Below are positions 20,732 through 29,892 of a stretch of 64,000 bases of DNA, piece after piece. The stretch is from Ideonella sp. GTDB taxonomy: Bacteria > Pseudomonadota > Gammaproteobacteria > Burkholderiales > Burkholderiaceae_C. Position 1 is the first letter of the stretch; each line of letters starts with the position of its first letter. Where the stretch lies: the NCBI GenBank assembly GCA_015075165.1, contig JABTUY010000003.1, forward strand, positions 62,001-126,000. Reading direction: 5' to 3'. The notes beneath the pieces are model-generated. The model did no database searches, was not told the DNA's origin, and saw only the letters and a list, made by a program, of their open reading frames with translations. The position numbers and the translations under genes were made by a program.

Positions 20732-21469
20732 TCATGCCATCGATCCGCCACGCCGCACGTCGGTCGTCCAGACGTAGCCGGCGCCGCGCACGGCCTTGAT
20801 CAACTCCGGTTGCGCGGCATCGCGCTCGATCTTGCGCCGCAGCCGTCCGACCTGCACGTCGATGGTCTTGTCGTACGGGCCGGCGTCGCGGCCGTGCGTG
20901 GCGTTGAGCAGTTCGTCGCGCGTCTGCACCTTGTGCGGCGCCTGCACGAAGGCCAGCAGCAGTTCGTACTCGCCGTTGGTCAGCGCCACGTCGTCGCCGC
21001 TGTCGCGGCGCAGCGTGCGCGACTTGGTGTCGAGCCGGTAGCCGGCGAAGCACAGCACGCCCGACGATGCGGCCGCCGCGGTTGGCTGCGCCCGCCGCAG
21101 CACCGCGCGCACGCGCGCCAGCAGTTCGCGCAGATCGAATGGCTTGGCCACGTAATCGTCGGCGCCGAGCTCGAGCCCGACCACGCGATCCACCGCCTCG
21201 CCGCGGCCGGTGATGATGATGATCGCACCGTGCCAGTGCTCGCGCAGCCAGCGCACCAGGCTGAGCCCGTCCTCGCCCGGCAGGCCGAGGTCGAGCAGCA
21301 CCAGTTCGACCGTTTCGCGCGCCAGGCACTCGCGCATCTGCGTGCCGTCGCGTGCCAGCTGCACGCGAAAGCCGTGGCCATCGAAGTAGTCCGACAGCAG
21401 TTCGCCGATCAACGGATCGTCGTCGACGAGCAACACACTGCCAGCGGACGTAACGGGTGCCTTGTTCAT
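20732..21469 (-). CDS. Two-component response regulator, OmpR family
   Basis: A 245-aa regulator. The receiver domain (10-125) has VLLVDDDPLIGELL, the phosphorylated Asp in LLDLGLPGEDG and Lys in VAKPFDLREL. The C-terminal winged helix (about 150-238) has LTNGEYELLLAFV and IDVQVGRLRRKIERD followed by the family end VRGAGYVWT. Start at ATG 21469; longer readings lack family similarity. It is the first gene of a leftward pair with the hybrid kinase. Its own cluster regulation is not visible. The divergent neighbour is the patatin operon. Confidence 0.94.
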   Translation of the reverse strand: MNKAPVTSAGSVLLVDDDPLIGELLSDYFDGHGFRVQLARDGTQMRECLARETVELVLLDLGLPGEDGLSLVRWLREHWHGAIIIITGRGEAVDRVVGLELGADDYVAKPFDLRELLARVRAVLRRAQPTAAAASSGVLCFAGYRLDTKSRTLRRDSGDDVALTNGEYELLLAFVQAPHKVQTRDELLNATHGRDAGPYDKTIDVQVGRLRRKIERDAAQPELIKAVRGAGYVWTTDVRRGGSMA

Positions 21470-21543
21470 GCGACGCCTGGATTCTATTGGGCCGGCCCCT
21501 AGGGGTTGCGCTCGCCCGCACAAGCGACGATGCTCGCGCGCCG

Positions 21544-23610
21544 ATGGGTTTGTTGCTGGCTTCGTTGCGGCGCTGGGTGGCCGATCTGCTGCGCGGCTGC
21601 GTCCGCTGCCTGTTCCCGGCGGCGATGCTCGCGCTGGCAGCGGGGTTGTTGTACAGCCCGCAGGGCCGCGACGTGCTGCGCGTGCTGATCGAGCAGAACG
21701 CAGATGACGACTCGCATCGCATCAGCGGGCTGATCTATCTCGGCTTCGCCAGCGCCGCGTTGGCACTCTCGCTGTGGTACGCCATGCGCTGGCTGTTGAC
21801 GGCCGAGATGCCCGGCCTGCCGTTGCGCACGCCACCGGGCGTGGCCCGCCGCTGGTTGCCGCGCGTGCTCGGAGCCGTGGTGCCCGCGATGGTGGCGCAC
21901 AACCTCTACCAGCTGGCCGACGCCAGCGCAGGAGAGTTGCGGCAACGCGCGCAGTGGGCCGCCGCGGTGTTTACTCTGTTGGCGCTCGCGTTGCCACTGC
22001 TGGCACGCATGCGTGGGCCGATGATGGCGCGCTTGGCGCACGGCGGCTGGATGGCCGGCGAAGACGGCCGCCGTCACGGACAACCCCATGTGCTCGCGCT
22101 CGAGGCACCGCTGCCGATGATCACCAAGCTGACGATCGCCTGGGGCATCGGCATCACGATGCTGATCGGCGGCATGATGATCCTGTTTCCGGTCAGCCTG
22201 CCGCGCGTGATCCAGGCCGCGGCGGTGGCGCTGATCGCGCTGGCGTCGATCAATCTGTTCGGCAGCTTCGTGCTCAGCTTCTGGCCGCTGCGCAGCGGCC
22301 TGCCGCACCTGGCGCCGTGGGTGCTGCTGATCGGCGGCGCATTGGGCGCGTGCAACGACAACCATGTTGTGCACCCGACGATCGATCGCACGCATGCACC
22401 GCCACCGCTGCGTGACCCGCTCGCCGAACTGGTGCAGTTCCTGCCACCGGCCGGCGCTGCGGCACCGGCGGTGATCTTCATCGCCAGCGAAGGCGGCGGC
22501 ATCCGCGCCGCCTACTGGACCGCCGCGGTGATGCAGCAGCTCACGGCCCAGGTCGATGCGCTGGAGGGCCGCGTGGCGATGTTGTCGGGCGTATCCGGCG
22601 GCAGTCTCGGGCTTGCCAGCTGGCTGGCGGTGCAGCGCGCGCGGTTGTGCCCGCACCGCGGCACGTCGCCGCCGCAGCGCGCCACCGATTCGCTGGCGCT
22701 CGATTTCGTCTCGCCGAGCGTCGCCGGCCTGCTGTATTACGACTTGATCCAGCGCTTCGTACCCTGGCCGGTCGATGCCTGGGACCGCTCTCGCGCGATG
22801 GTCAGCGGCTGGCAGCGGGCCTTCGCGCTGCAGCCCGAGCAGCCGTTCGAGCTGACACTCGACGCGTTCTACCGAGACTGCCGCGGCCTGCCGCAGCTGC
22901 TGCTGAACGCCACGATCGTCGAGACCGGTCAGCGCACGGTGCTGAGCCTGCTCGACACGCGCGCGATCGCGCAAGGCATGGGTCTGATGAACGGCGACTA
23001 CGCCGCACGCTACCAATCGCTGGCCGGCCTGGTGCAGCACAGTGCGCGCTTCCCGGTATTGAGCCCGGCCGGCACGATCACGCAGGTGCGCGAGGGCGGC
23101 CAGTGGCTCGATGAGCCGCGCCCGCGCCTGCGGCTGGTCGACGGCGGCTACTACGACAACTCGGGCGTCGACACGCTGCTCGACCTGATCGACGTGATGC
23201 GCAGCGCGGGCGCGCCGCCGTTCCGCCCAGTGATCTTAATGATCGAGAACGACCCCAAGGTCACGCAGTCGCCGCCGACACCCGCCCAGCTCGAACCGAG
23301 CGCATGGTTCCCCGAAGCCGGCTCGGTGCTGGGGGCGTTGCTGAAGGTGCGCGGCGCACATGCCGACGCCGCCAAGCTGCGCGCGCGATCGCGCTACGGC
23401 TGCGACGTGATTGCGGTGCCGATCGGCATCGCCAGCGAAGCGGCGCGCGCGCCGCTGGGCTGGGCGTTGTCCGATCACGTACGCCGGGCACTCGCGGCCG
23501 AAGCCATCGTGGCGGTGCAGCGCATCGAGCCCGCACTGCGCGAGCGCCTGCGCAGCGATGCGCCACCGTGCGAGCCATCGGGCAGCCGATCGGGCGGAGC
23601 GCGGCCGTGA
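21544..23610 (+). CDS. Membrane-anchored patatin-like phospholipase
   Basis: A 688-aa protein. The first 300 residues contain about six hydrophobic segments (for example MLALAAGLLY, ITMLIGGMMILFPVSL, FGSFVLSFWPL). The C-terminal half is a patatin domain with the oxyanion-hole loop SEGGGIRAAYW, the nucleophile Ser about residue 351 in SGVSGGSLG, and the catalytic Asp about residue 533 in VDGGYYDNSG. This is a Ser-Asp dyad acyl hydrolase tethered to the membrane. ATG 21544 is the first start consistent with the first helix. Its stop overlaps the next gene (GTGA), beginning an overlapping trio. Substrate unknown. Confidence 0.85.
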   Translation: MGLLLASLRRWVADLLRGCVRCLFPAAMLALAAGLLYSPQGRDVLRVLIEQNADDDSHRISGLIYLGFASAALALSLWYAMRWLLTAEMPGLPLRTPPGVARRWLPRVLGAVVPAMVAHNLYQLADASAGELRQRAQWAAAVFTLLALALPLLARMRGPMMARLAHGGWMAGEDGRRHGQPHVLALEAPLPMITKLTIAWGIGITMLIGGMMILFPVSLPRVIQAAAVALIALASINLFGSFVLSFWPLRSGLPHLAPWVLLIGGALGACNDNHVVHPTIDRTHAPPPLRDPLAELVQFLPPAGAAAPAVIFIASEGGGIRAAYWTAAVMQQLTAQVDALEGRVAMLSGVSGGSLGLASWLAVQRARLCPHRGTSPPQRATDSLALDFVSPSVAGLLYYDLIQRFVPWPVDAWDRSRAMVSGWQRAFALQPEQPFELTLDAFYRDCRGLPQLLLNATIVETGQRTVLSLLDTRAIAQGMGLMNGDYAARYQSLAGLVQHSARFPVLSPAGTITQVREGGQWLDEPRPRLRLVDGGYYDNSGVDTLLDLIDVMRSAGAPPFRPVILMIENDPKVTQSPPTPAQLEPSAWFPEAGSVLGALLKVRGAHADAAKLRARSRYGCDVIAVPIGIASEAARAPLGWALSDHVRRALAAEAIVAVQRIEPALRERLRSDAPPCEPSGSRSGGARP

Positions 23611-24386
23611 CCGAGCGCGTTGCCTTCGACGCCCACGTCCAGCACACGCGAATGCGGCGCATCGTCGCCGGCTGGTTGCTGGCGATGTCCGCTGCGCTGC
23701 TCGTGCTGGTGACGGTGCTGCGCCCCTACAACGGGCAGAACCCGACGACGATCGAGCTCGCGCGCGACGCGCAAGGCTTCACACAGGCGCTGGCCACCGG
23801 CTGGCGCAGCACCGGCGGCACCACCTGCGGCCTCGGCGAGACGCCAGACGCCAAGGGCGCGTCGATCAATCGGCTGCGCTGCCATCTGTTCGTCGACTCG
23901 TTGTGGTTCGTGCCCGGTTACGTCGGGTTGCTGGTGCTGCTGACGCTAACGCTGGCCCGTCGCGGCGGCATCGAGGCGGTGTGGCTGCGCCACCTGCTAT
24001 GCGTGCCGGCCGTGGCGGCGGGCCTGTTCGACATCGCCGAGAACGGCATCACCATCGTCGCCGCCGAGGAGCTGTTGATGCGGCTGCTGTCCGATGCCAC
24101 GGTGCTCGACGTGCGCCTGGCGTCGCTGATCAAGTGGTGGCTGGCGGGCGCCGCCTTCGCCTGCGTGGGCGTACTGGCCTTGTCCGCGCTGAGGCGGGCG
24201 ACCGCGCCGCACGAGCGCCGTTGGTTGCGCGTCGGGGGTTGGCTGGCGATGCTCGGCGCGGTGGCACTCGGCGGCGCGTTGGTGACATCGATCGGAGTCA
24301 ACCCGCGACCCGAGTTCGGCATGGCCGTGGCTCTGCTGGCGGCGCTGGCGCTGGGGCGTTGGCATTGGCTCGCCCACGCGCCCTGA
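23607..24386 (+). CDS. Uncharacterised integral membrane protein
   Basis: A 259-aa protein with an N-terminal helix (RIVAGWLLAMSAALLVLVTVL) and four further hydrophobic stretches in the second half. A Cys-containing soluble loop (about 70-100, GTTCGLG and RLRCHLF) may face the periplasm. I do not recognise a family. The GTG start at 23607 overlaps the patatin stop and its own stop overlaps the next start (TGATG). This coupling on both sides suggests it works with the two hydrolases, for example as a membrane scaffold. Confidence 0.7.
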   Translation: MTERVAFDAHVQHTRMRRIVAGWLLAMSAALLVLVTVLRPYNGQNPTTIELARDAQGFTQALATGWRSTGGTTCGLGETPDAKGASINRLRCHLFVDSLWFVPGYVGLLVLLTLTLARRGGIEAVWLRHLLCVPAVAAGLFDIAENGITIVAAEELLMRLLSDATVLDVRLASLIKWWLAGAAFACVGVLALSALRRATAPHERRWLRVGGWLAMLGAVALGGALVTSIGVNPRPEFGMAVALLAALALGRWHWLAHAP

Positions 24387-25279
24387 TGTCGGGGACTACA
24401 ACCACGACCGACCTCACCGCCACCGTCGTCAGGCCCGACGAACTGGATCCGCGAGGCGAGTTCGGCGGTGTCGATCTCGCACGCTTCACGAAGCGATGCC
24501 TCGCGCAAGGCGATTCGTGGTTCTCGATCGGTGCCGTCCCGCCCTGGGCGACGACCAACCTGTTGTTGCCGATGGTGCTGTCTCAGCCCACTTGCATCGT
24601 CAACTGCGCAACGCCCGGTGTGCAACTCGCGCACATGTTCGACACCACGCGACAGCGGCCGTTCCTGCGGTTGCTGCGCGGTCGCCAGGCATTGGCATGG
24701 CACGCGATCCTGTTGTCCGGCGGCGGCAACGACCTGATCGATGCTGCGCTGTCCCCACCGACGGCTGCATCGGCGGTGCGGCTGCTGCTCACGCGCGCCG
24801 AATGGCGTAGCAGCGTACCGGCGCCGGCGCGCTACCTGAGCGCGCCGGGCTGGGCTACCTTCCGTGCGCACCTGAACGCGGTGCTCGACCGCTTCCTCGC
24901 CGAGCGCGCCAAAGGCGTCAACCGCGACACGCCGGTGCTGATGCACAGCTACGACGTGATCGTGCCGCGCGATGCGCCGGCGGGCCTTGATCGCGGCCCG
25001 TGGTTGAGCAGGGCGTTCGATCGCTACGCGGTGCCGGCCGCCGACCGCACCGGTGTCGCGCTGGCGCTGCTCACGCAGTTGCGCGACCTGTGGGCCGCGA
25101 TGATCGCAGCGCGACCCGGCAGCGGCCTGACCCTGGTGGACACGATCGGCACCATTGCACCGGCCACGCCGGGCAGCACCGGCGTCAGCGGCGAATGGGA
25201 GAACGAGATCCATCCCACGCCGCGCGGCTACACGTTGCTCGCAAGGCGGTGGCGGCCCATGATCGAGGCGAACTGGTAG
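24386..25279 (+). CDS. SGNH/GDSL-like hydrolase domain protein
   Basis: A 297-aa protein. Block I is QGDSWFSIG with the candidate nucleophile Ser about residue 44, block III is LLSGGGNDLIDAA with the GxND Asn, and block V is NEIHPTPRGY with His about residue 276. The usual Asp of DxxH is Asn here, so the triad is atypical. There is no signal peptide: the first 35 residues are Thr/Asp-rich. It is translationally coupled to the membrane protein before it. An esterase or lipase acting with the patatin is a fair inference; the substrate is not known. Confidence 0.7.
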   Translation: MSGTTTTTDLTATVVRPDELDPRGEFGGVDLARFTKRCLAQGDSWFSIGAVPPWATTNLLLPMVLSQPTCIVNCATPGVQLAHMFDTTRQRPFLRLLRGRQALAWHAILLSGGGNDLIDAALSPPTAASAVRLLLTRAEWRSSVPAPARYLSAPGWATFRAHLNAVLDRFLAERAKGVNRDTPVLMHSYDVIVPRDAPAGLDRGPWLSRAFDRYAVPAADRTGVALALLTQLRDLWAAMIAARPGSGLTLVDTIGTIAPATPGSTGVSGEWENEIHPTPRGYTLLARRWRPMIEANW

Positions 25280-25351
25280 ACGCCCGGTCCCGGACCGCCC
25301 GGTGCCCCGCGGCAGCAGCTGGGCGCAGGGCGGACCGTTACCATCGCCACG

Positions 25352-26401
25352 ATGGCCAGCGACGACACCCGTCCCCGCGAACGCTGGCGCCTGTGCGTGG
25401 CGCCGATGATGGATTGGACCGATCGGCATTGCCGCACCTTCCATCGCCTGATCGCGCCACGCGCGCGCCTGTACACCGAAATGGTCACCACCGGCGCGCT
25501 GCTGCATGGCGACGTGGCGCGCCACCTCGATTTCGGCGCGCACGAGCATCCGCTGGCGCTGCAGCTCGGCGGCAGCGAGCCAGCGGATCTCGCGCATGGC
25601 GCGCGTCTGGGCTTGCAGCGGGGCTACGACGAGATCAACCTGAACTGCGGCTGCCCGAGCCCGCGCGTGCAGCGCGGCGCGTTCGGTGCCTGCCTGATGG
25701 CCGAGCCGGCGCTGGTGCGCGATTGCGTGCGCGCGATGCGCGACGCGGTGCCGCTGCCGGTGACGGTGAAGCACCGCATCGGCCTCGATCGCGTCGAGAG
25801 TTACGAGTTCGTGCGCGACTTCGTCGGCACGGTGGGCGAGGGCGGTTGCGAGGTGTTCATCGTCCATGCACGCAACGCCTGGCTCGCTGGCCTGAGCCCG
25901 AAAGCCAACCGCGAGGTGCCACCGCTGCGGCACAACGTCGTCGTGCGCCTGAAGCGCGACTTCCCGCGCTGGACCTTCGTCGTCAACGGCGGCGTGGCCG
26001 ACCGCGCACAGGTCGAGCACGAACTGGCGCGCGTCGACGGCGTGATGATCGGGCGCGCGGCGTATCACGACCCTTGGCGCCTGCGCGAATGGGAGACCGC
26101 GGCATTCGGCGCCCAGAGCGCCGATGCGCCGGATCGCGACGAGGTGGAGGCCGCGATGGTGCGCTACATGCACGAGCAGCATGCGGCTGCAGGCACGCCG
26201 TGGCCGTCGATCGCGCGCCACATGATGGGCCTGCGCCTGGGTCAGCCCGGCGCGCGCCGCTGGCGGCAGGTGTGGTCGGACCACCGCCTGCGCGAACTTC
26301 CGCCGGTCGAGGTGTCGCGTCGCGCGCGCGCGGCGCTCGACGGTGCTGTGCCGGACACTGCGGTGGCCTCGGGCGCCGCGGCGGGCGTCTTTCAGGCCTG
26401 A
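25352..26401 (+). CDS. dusA: tRNA-dihydrouridine(20/20a) synthase DusA
   Basis: FMN-dependent reduction of U20/U20a in the D-loop of tRNA. It has 349 aa. The TIM-barrel begins CVAPMMDWTDRHCRTFHRL; the catalytic Cys is in NLNCGCPSPRVQRGAFGACLM. The DusA-specific KANREVPPLRHN and NGGVADRAQVEHEL with MIGRAAYHDPW complete the FMN site. The extra N-terminal residues (ASDDTRPRERW) are short. Its last 10 bases overlap the end of the convergent permease gene. It is preceded by a 72-base gap with no clear signal. Confidence 0.95.
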   Translation: MASDDTRPRERWRLCVAPMMDWTDRHCRTFHRLIAPRARLYTEMVTTGALLHGDVARHLDFGAHEHPLALQLGGSEPADLAHGARLGLQRGYDEINLNCGCPSPRVQRGAFGACLMAEPALVRDCVRAMRDAVPLPVTVKHRIGLDRVESYEFVRDFVGTVGEGGCEVFIVHARNAWLAGLSPKANREVPPLRHNVVVRLKRDFPRWTFVVNGGVADRAQVEHELARVDGVMIGRAAYHDPWRLREWETAAFGAQSADAPDRDEVEAAMVRYMHEQHAAAGTPWPSIARHMMGLRLGQPGARRWRQVWSDHRLRELPPVEVSRRARAALDGAVPDTAVASGAAAGVFQA

Positions 26402-27312
26402 GCGACGGCGCCCGGTGCGCCCGGCCAGGTTGCCAGCAGCAGGCCGCACAGTGCCAGCGCGAATGCCGTCGCGTGCGCGGCGCCGAACGGTTCGTGCAGC
26501 ACCACCACGCCCACCAGCGCCGCCGCCACCGGCAGCAGCACGGTGAACACGCCGGCACGCGACGCCGGCACGTGGCGCAGCCCGCGCATCCACAGCCACA
26601 CGGTGACCACACTGGCGGCCAGTGCATAGAACACCAGCAGACCCCAACTGGCGGCCGACACGGCGGCGAATCGGTACGACAGCGCCTGCCAGAGCCCGAG
26701 CGGCGTGACCAGCACCAGGCCCCAGAGGTTGATCCACGCGCTGATCCGCCGCGGCGACACCTGCCCGGTGAGCCGCTTGCCGATCACCACGTAGCTGGCC
26801 TCGCAGAACACCGCACCGAGCAGCAGCAGGTGACCGAGCCACCGGGTCTCGGCGGCGACGTCCGGTGTGCCGGCCTGCTCCGGCTTGGCCAGCGCCAGCA
26901 GCGCGATGCCCGCCATCGCACAGACGATCGCCAGTGCCACGCGCGGTGCGATGCGCTCACCGAGGAACACACGCGACAGCAGCGCCACGGCGGCGGGAAT
27001 CGCCGCCATCACGACGCCGGCCGAAACGGCCGAGCTCCACAACACCCCGTAGAGCATGCAGATCGAGAACAGGAAGTTGCCGAGAAAGCTCTCCCAGAAC
27101 AGCAGCCGTCGGTCGTGCGCGGACAACGGCTGCTCGCCGGGCGCCCGCGGCAGCCAGTTGAGCATCGCAACGGCAGCGATGCCGAAGCGCAACCACGCCA
27201 GCAGGAAGACCGGAAACACGCCAAGCAGCAGCTTCGAAAGACCCACATAGCTGCCGACCAGCAGCATGCTGGCCGCCAGGCTCGCGTAGGCGGCCCACAA
27301 GCCGCCGCTCAT
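26392..27312 (-). CDS. DMT superfamily (EamA-type) permease
   Basis: Integral inner-membrane protein of 306 aa with about ten helices in two EamA repeats; ATG 27312 starts just before the first helix (AAYASLAASMLLVGSYVGLS). The first repeat ends with VALLSRVFLGERIAPRVA and the second with AGVFTVLLPVAAALVGVVVLHEPF, both standard EamA signatures. Substrate unknown; amino acid or drug export is typical of the family. It shares its final 10 bases with dusA. The divergent glutamine amidotransferase gene is 207 bases away. Confidence 0.87.
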   Translation of the reverse strand: MSGGLWAAYASLAASMLLVGSYVGLSKLLLGVFPVFLLAWLRFGIAAVAMLNWLPRAPGEQPLSAHDRRLLFWESFLGNFLFSICMLYGVLWSSAVSAGVVMAAIPAAVALLSRVFLGERIAPRVALAIVCAMAGIALLALAKPEQAGTPDVAAETRWLGHLLLLGAVFCEASYVVIGKRLTGQVSPRRISAWINLWGLVLVTPLGLWQALSYRFAAVSAASWGLLVFYALAASVVTVWLWMRGLRHVPASRAGVFTVLLPVAAALVGVVVLHEPFGAAHATAFALALCGLLLATWPGAPGAVAQA

Positions 27313-27519
27313 GCGGCTGCCGCGTGTGTGCGGGCGGGCTGGCGCGTCGGTGCGCGCGGATCGAACTTCATCGTGCCTCTCCAGCGGTGACCCGATTCGC
27401 CGCAGCGAAGGCGTTCGAGCGATCGGCGGCGATTCTGCCGCAGCACTGCGACGCAGCCGCGGCAGCGCGGGCATCATGGAGCACGATCGCGCGGACGATC
27501 ACAATCGACGGAGGCCACG

Positions 27520-28224
27520 ATGGGGCCGGTGCTGATCCTGCAGTTCATGGCCGACGACACGCCGGCCTATCTCGGTACCTGCCTGCAGCGTGCCGGTGTC
27601 GCCACCGACGTGCGGTTTGCCGAGGCCGGCGGCTTTCCTCGACACCTCGGTGAGTACCGGGCACTCGCGCTGCTCGGCGGCGCGATGAGCGTCAACGACG
27701 ATCTGCCGTACCTGCGCGATGCCGAGCGCCTCGTCACCGAAGCGATCACCGGTGGCGTCCCGGTGCTCGGGCACTGCCTCGGGGGCCAGTTGATGGCGCG
27801 TGCGCTCGGCGCCGGTGTGGGCGCATCGCCCGCGCCCGAGGTGGGCTGGCATGCGCTGCATTGCATCGCGTCGCCGCAGTGCCATGCGTGGTTCGGGCCG
27901 GCCGCAACGCAGCGGGTGTTCCACTGGCACTACGAGGCGTTCGACCTGCCGCCGCACGCCGTACCGCTGGCGTCGAGCCCGCAGTGCAAGTACCAGGCGT
28001 TTGCGCTGGGGCCGCACCTGGCGATGCAGTTTCATGTCGAAGTCGATGCCGCCAAGATCGAACTGTGGTGCGGCCTGCACGACGCGCAGTACGAGCAGGC
28101 ACGCAAGACGGCGCCGACGGTACACGACCCAGGCCGCATCCGCGCCGACACGGCTGAACTGCTCGATGCGCAGCAGCGACTGGCCGATCGGATCTACGGT
28201 CGCTGGCTGTCGGCGGCGGGGTGA
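27520..28224 (+). CDS. Class I glutamine amidotransferase-like protein
   Basis: A 234-aa stand-alone GATase1 domain. The nucleophile Cys is about residue 86 in VLGHCLGGQLMA and the catalytic His sits in AMQFHVEVD, with the following Glu as the third member. The arrangement matches GMP-synthase-like stand-alone amidotransferases (for example those degrading gamma-glutamyl conjugates). No synthase partner lies next to it. GGAGG is placed before ATG 27520, which supports the start. Exact substrate unknown. Confidence 0.85.
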   Translation: MGPVLILQFMADDTPAYLGTCLQRAGVATDVRFAEAGGFPRHLGEYRALALLGGAMSVNDDLPYLRDAERLVTEAITGGVPVLGHCLGGQLMARALGAGVGASPAPEVGWHALHCIASPQCHAWFGPAATQRVFHWHYEAFDLPPHAVPLASSPQCKYQAFALGPHLAMQFHVEVDAAKIELWCGLHDAQYEQARKTAPTVHDPGRIRADTAELLDAQQRLADRIYGRWLSAAG

Positions 28225-28242
28225 CATGGCCTGGCGCTCATG

Positions 28243-28344
28243 ATTCCGTATCAAGGAATCTGAGTTCCGTATCATGAAATTTCGATCGCGAGCCGATCGA
28301 CAACCTCTTCCATGATGAAGATCGAGTGCACCGTAATACGGAAT
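28243..28344. promoter_or_regulatory. Candidate operator cluster upstream of aceA
   Basis: Three copies of the 9-mer ATTCCGTAT, or its core TTCCGTATCA, are present: at 28243-28254 and 28265-28274 in direct orientation and at 28335-28344 inverted. The first is inside an inverted repeat (ATTCC-N7-GGAAT) and the third overlaps the perfect palindrome CCGTAATACGG (28331-28341). The region is strikingly AT-rich beside its surroundings. This looks like binding sites for a regulator of isocitrate lyase; the protein is not identified. Confidence 0.5.
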
Positions 28345-28365
28345 TGCTTTGCTAACAATATGATT

Positions 28366-28393
28366 TTGCTGATGAATAATTTATGTCTTATAT
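28366..28393 (+). promoter_or_regulatory. Possible sigma-70 promoter for aceA
   Basis: TTGCTG (28366-28371) and TTATAT (28388-28393) are 16 bases apart in the AT-rich region; an overlapping TATAAG gives 19. It would start transcription about 90 bases before aceA and just downstream of the repeated ATTCCGTAT elements. Alternatives exist because the whole stretch is AT-rich. Confidence 0.4.
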
Positions 28394-28488
28394 AAGAGAT
28401 AGTGGCTCCGATCCAATCCGGCCAGCGCTACGCTTGTTGCCACGCAGCATTCGCACCCATCTCACTATTCAACCCTGCAGGAGCGCCT

Positions 28489-29787
<1,299 letters not shown>

Positions 29788-29832
29788 TCCGCGCACCGAG
29801 CATCGCGCGGCGCCACAGCGCCGCGCTTCGCA

Positions 29833-29866
29833 GGCCCGACCGCCACAAGCCGTCGGGCCATTTTCA
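29833..29866 (+). terminator. Intrinsic terminator after aceA
   Basis: A perfect 8-base stem, GGCCCGAC (29833-29840) and GTCGGGCC (29852-29859), is followed by ATTTTC. It lies 45 bases after the aceA stop in the gap before the convergent alcohol dehydrogenase. Confidence 0.75.
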
Positions 29867-29892
29867 TGTTCGATGCGGCCCGCGCTGCCGCT

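Noticed and set aside
23918-26842. Open frame of 974 codons on the minus strand
   Set aside because: It crosses several recognisable genes on both strands (membrane protein, SGNH-like hydrolase, dusA, permease) and has no domain of its own.
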